IMG/VR virus record: IMGVR_UViG_3300020195_000870
Coordinates: 1 to 34,031 of that record
DNA length: 34,031 nucleotides
Direction: 5' to 3' (one strand)
DNA from: a virus
Shown here: positions 32,523-34,031 of the stretch, piece by piece
Position numbering within the stretch: the stretch's first letter is position 1
How the letters are laid out: every line of letters begins with the position of its first letter
Program-made: the position numbers and the translations under genes
The notes under the pieces: model-generated
What the model was told of the DNA's origin: nothing
The model's database searches: none
Seen by the model: the letters and a program-made list of their open reading frames with translations, nothing else

Positions 32523-32689
32523 AGAACAAACAGCGTGTCATTAAGATCAAGGCTGGACGTGCTTACCTACATTCATCCTACAAGACAAACAAAATTACCT
32601 ATGAATCAATCATCCCTCTTGGTTCTGATGCCAATCAGATTCAACGCCTCGTGCTGTCATTCAATGCCGATGTGGTATTTTTGAAATGA
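32519..32689 (+). CDS. Small basic beta-rich protein (56 aa)
   Basis: MKNKQRVIKIKAGRAYLHSS begins a 56-aa product with alternating hydrophobic strands (AYLHSSYKTNKITYESIIPLG, QRLVLSFNADVVFLK). ATGA overlaps at both ends and AAGGA just before the ATG support real translation. No family is recognised; the basic start could bind nucleic acid. Confidence 0.6.
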   Translation: MKNKQRVIKIKAGRAYLHSSYKTNKITYESIIPLGSDANQIQRLVLSFNADVVFLK

Positions 32690-32808
32690 CCGTCGTCAAC
32701 AACAAGAGTACGGAGACCAAGGCGGCAGCCTTCCCACTCCACAGCCAACGGAAAGGCGTAAAACCGATGGGAAGAGCAAGGACTAAGCTGGGGGACCTCA
32801 AGGGGTAA
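32686..32808 (+). CDS. Tiny basic protein (40 aa), last of the string
   Basis: The ATG overlaps the previous stop (ATGA). The product starts MTVVNNKSTETKAAAFPLHS and ends RARTKLGDLKG, basic and without hydrophobic segments. Only position and coupling support it. A non-coding region follows. Confidence 0.4.
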   Translation: MTVVNNKSTETKAAAFPLHSQRKGVKPMGRARTKLGDLKG

Positions 32809-33145
32809 CCAGATACAAGCGGTGTTCTTAACGCCTCCGCCCGGTGTCATGTAACCATAAAGACCGGAGAGATAGAACTAAGTGCCTGGCCAGAGACATG
32901 GCCGCCGTTTACAAAAACAGGCATGAATCACTAGCCCAAGTAGGGATCTTTCTGGTGCTCTCTTAGGGGTTAGGGATTTAGGGATTTCTTCTAGCTCTGT
33001 CTTAGCTTTGAATAGTAGATGTAAACGGCGGCGAAAGACGCTGCTGCCTGCACAAGGCAATGAAAGCCATACTGCATCTAAACAGTGTTAAGTGAAGCCA
33101 AACTCCTATCTTGACACATACTGATACATCGTATACAATAGCTAT
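32809..33145 (+). other. Non-coding region with 13-nt inverted repeat and TTAGGG repeats
   Basis: No convincing gene lies in these 337 bases. A 13-nt exact inverted repeat (32901-32913, GCCGCCGTTTACA, with 33020-33032) encloses about 106 nt. Inside are three TTAGGG units (32963, 32970, 32978) and a further TAGGGAT (32941), giving four G-runs on one strand. It lies between the late-gene string and the unit opening with the HTH gene, so it could be an origin, a recombination or packaging site, or a structured RNA. None of these is shown. Confidence 0.5.
33111..33139 (+). promoter_or_regulatory. Near-consensus promoter of HTH gene (leaderless)
   Basis: TTGACA (33111-33116), a 17-bp spacer and TACAAT (33134-33139). 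The ATG at 33146 lies six bases after the -10, exactly where transcription should start, so the mRNA would have no leader. ATAC-ATC-GTAT in the spacer could be a small operator. Confidence 0.8.
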
Positions 33146-33331
33146 ATGTCCAATGAATTGACCCACATCACTGTTTACACCGTTAATGACGTTGCCAAGA
33201 TGCTCCGAATAGATCATCAAACCGTTCGACGTTATATCAAGGCTGGCAAGATAAAAGCTATCCGTTTTAGTGGAAATATCCGTATTGCTGCTACTGAAAT
33301 TGACTACCTTTTAGAAAAGGGTCAGGAATGA
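33146..33331 (+). CDS. Excisionase/MerR-like helix-turn-helix protein
   Basis: A 61-aa protein filling the helix-turn-helix-17/excisionase (DNA-binding domain, excisionase family) pattern: YTVNDVAKMLRIDHQTVRRYIKAGKIKAIRFSGNIRIAATEIDYLLEK. The helices VNDVAKML and HQTVRRYI form the DNA-reading part, and AIRFSGNIRIAA is the wing. As the first gene of a new unit behind a strong promoter it is probably a regulator, possibly acting on its own promoter. The name excisionase is a family label only; no integrase is present. Confidence 0.85.
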   Translation: MSNELTHITVYTVNDVAKMLRIDHQTVRRYIKAGKIKAIRFSGNIRIAATEIDYLLEKGQE

Positions 33332-33549
33332 ACAAGTTACTTTCCGTTCAAGCCAAATTACAGGCGGTACTTGAGCTTCAATTGGAAGCAGCACAAACGA
33401 TGAACTATCTCCAAGCTCGTGAAACTGAACTAGAAATTGAGCTAATCACCATCCAAGAACAGTTGAATCAGGAACATGAGTGGACCCGGATTGAAGTTGA
33501 GCAAGACCTGAATGCCCAAGAGAAAGCGAGGACTACCAACCATGAATGA
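33328..33549 (+). CDS. Small coiled-coil protein
   Basis: A 73-aa product in an ATGA overlap with the HTH gene. It is almost entirely helical and acidic with heptad-like spacing (VQAKLQAVLELQLEAAQTMNYLQARETELEIELITIQEQL). No family is recognised. It could be a partner of the HTH protein or a small early factor. Confidence 0.65.
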   Translation: MNKLLSVQAKLQAVLELQLEAAQTMNYLQARETELEIELITIQEQLNQEHEWTRIEVEQDLNAQEKARTTNHE

Positions 33550-33733
33550 ATTTGAATTCAACGCTCGGATGCTTGATGACGAACTACGATCTGAAGCGGA
33601 GAATGAGCAAAAGGAAGAAGCTGGCAGTATGACAGATGTATTACAGCAGTTGGATGAATTAGTTAGAGATGCACACGAGCTAACGGTTAAGTATGGGACT
33701 AATAGTAAAACAGACGAAAGGAGGAACCAATAA
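33542..33733 (+). CDS. Small acidic hypothetical protein
   Basis: A 63-aa product from ATG 33542, overlapping the previous gene by 8 nt. It is highly acidic and helical (MLDDELRSEAENEQKEEAGSMTDVLQQLDELVRDAHELTV), with a basic Arg/Asn end. No family is recognised. GAAAGGAGG at 33717-33725 within its 3' end serves the next gene. Confidence 0.6.
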   Translation: MNEFEFNARMLDDELRSEAENEQKEEAGSMTDVLQQLDELVRDAHELTVKYGTNSKTDERRNQ

Positions 33734-33735
33734 CA

Positions 33736-34031
33736 ATGAACGATATTAATTGCAACATTCACAGTGTTCCATTCAAACACTACGATAAAAACGGTAAAGA
33801 CTGGTGGGCTCACTCCTACCCCGATGGTCAAGGTGGCACCGCCTGGTGTAATTACAAAGAAGGTGACCAGAAACGGGCTGTGAATACGACCTCAGCCTAT
33901 ATCCCCGCCTTGACGACCAAGACCTATGGAACAGATCAGGCAGAGAGAGTGGACCGAGAACGCCGCATTCAGCGACAGCACTGCCATGAGATGGCCCTGA
34001 GGTATCTAGACCTTTTACAGAAGACCGATGA
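33736..34031 (+). CDS. Protein with CHHC-type zinc site (3' partial)
   Basis: AAGGAGG precedes ATG 33736; the frame runs off the window end (98 codons visible). The N-terminus MNDINCNIHSVPFKHYDKNG, then DWWAHSYPDG and TAWCNYKEG, gives C-x2-H ... H ... C, a pattern seen as an accessory zinc module in various phage early proteins, including some recombination proteins. The following helical part (ERVDRERRIQRQHCHEMALRYLDLLQ) is charged. The full product and function cannot be judged from this fragment. Confidence 0.65.
   Translation, partial: MNDINCNIHSVPFKHYDKNGKDWWAHSYPDGQGGTAWCNYKEGDQKRAVNTTSAYIPALTTKTYGTDQAERVDRERRIQRQHCHEMALRYLDLLQKTD

Noticed and set aside
1-34031. Integrase, attachment site, reverse transcriptase (diversity-generating element), transposase
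   Set aside because: No such protein signature was found; the small HTH protein alone is not evidence for lysogeny.

Overview
The window is a stretch of a tailed double-stranded DNA bacteriophage genome (Caudoviricetes). Every gene I can support lies on the + strand, tightly packed with ATGA or TAATG overlaps. It opens inside the large terminase and runs through portal, scaffold and an N4 gp56-like major capsid protein. No tape-measure protein, tail sheath or tail tube is visible. A gp4-like adaptor, a nozzle-like protein and very large internal-virion-type proteins are present instead, which points to podovirus morphology. TGA works as an ordinary stop, so the standard code applies. A CHAP endolysin and holin-like genes suggest a host with an accessible peptidoglycan wall. 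The host itself cannot be named from the sequence, and no integrase or other lysogeny gene is seen.

Layout: 1-1664 terminase end and three small ORFs; 1810-7187 portal, small head proteins, scaffold, major capsid and virion accessory proteins; 7184-19520 a 12.3 kb sugar and glycosyltransferase island inside the structural region; 19639-24757 a tiny Lys-rich protein and two internal-virion candidates, one of 1331 aa; 24848-29016 adaptor, nozzle-like protein, fibre and LamG lectin protein; 29013-31046 lysis module; 31128-32808 small ORFs, several with Cys/His metal sites; 32809-33145 a non-coding region with inverted and TTAGGG repeats; 33146 to the end a new transcription unit starting with a small HTH protein, perhaps the start of the early genes.

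The most striking system is the island. It holds a trimmed nucleotide-sugar dehydrogenase, two GT-A enzymes whose DxH motif and C-terminal signature resemble polypeptide GalNAc-transferases, methyltransferases, an NAD-dependent epimerase, a split and shortened transketolase, and three further glycosyltransferases. In its middle lies a 1066-aa protein of which about 660 residues are an almost unbroken (Ser-X)n repeat. I infer a phage-encoded mucin-like virion protein with its own glycosylation machinery.

A second theme is regulatory. Five times, a promoter with 17-bp spacing is followed by about 57-80 nt containing a hairpin and a terminator-like hairpin with a T-run. Each ends directly at the ATG of a gene that has no Shine-Dalgarno sequence. 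These could be short RNA genes, attenuators or antitermination sites.
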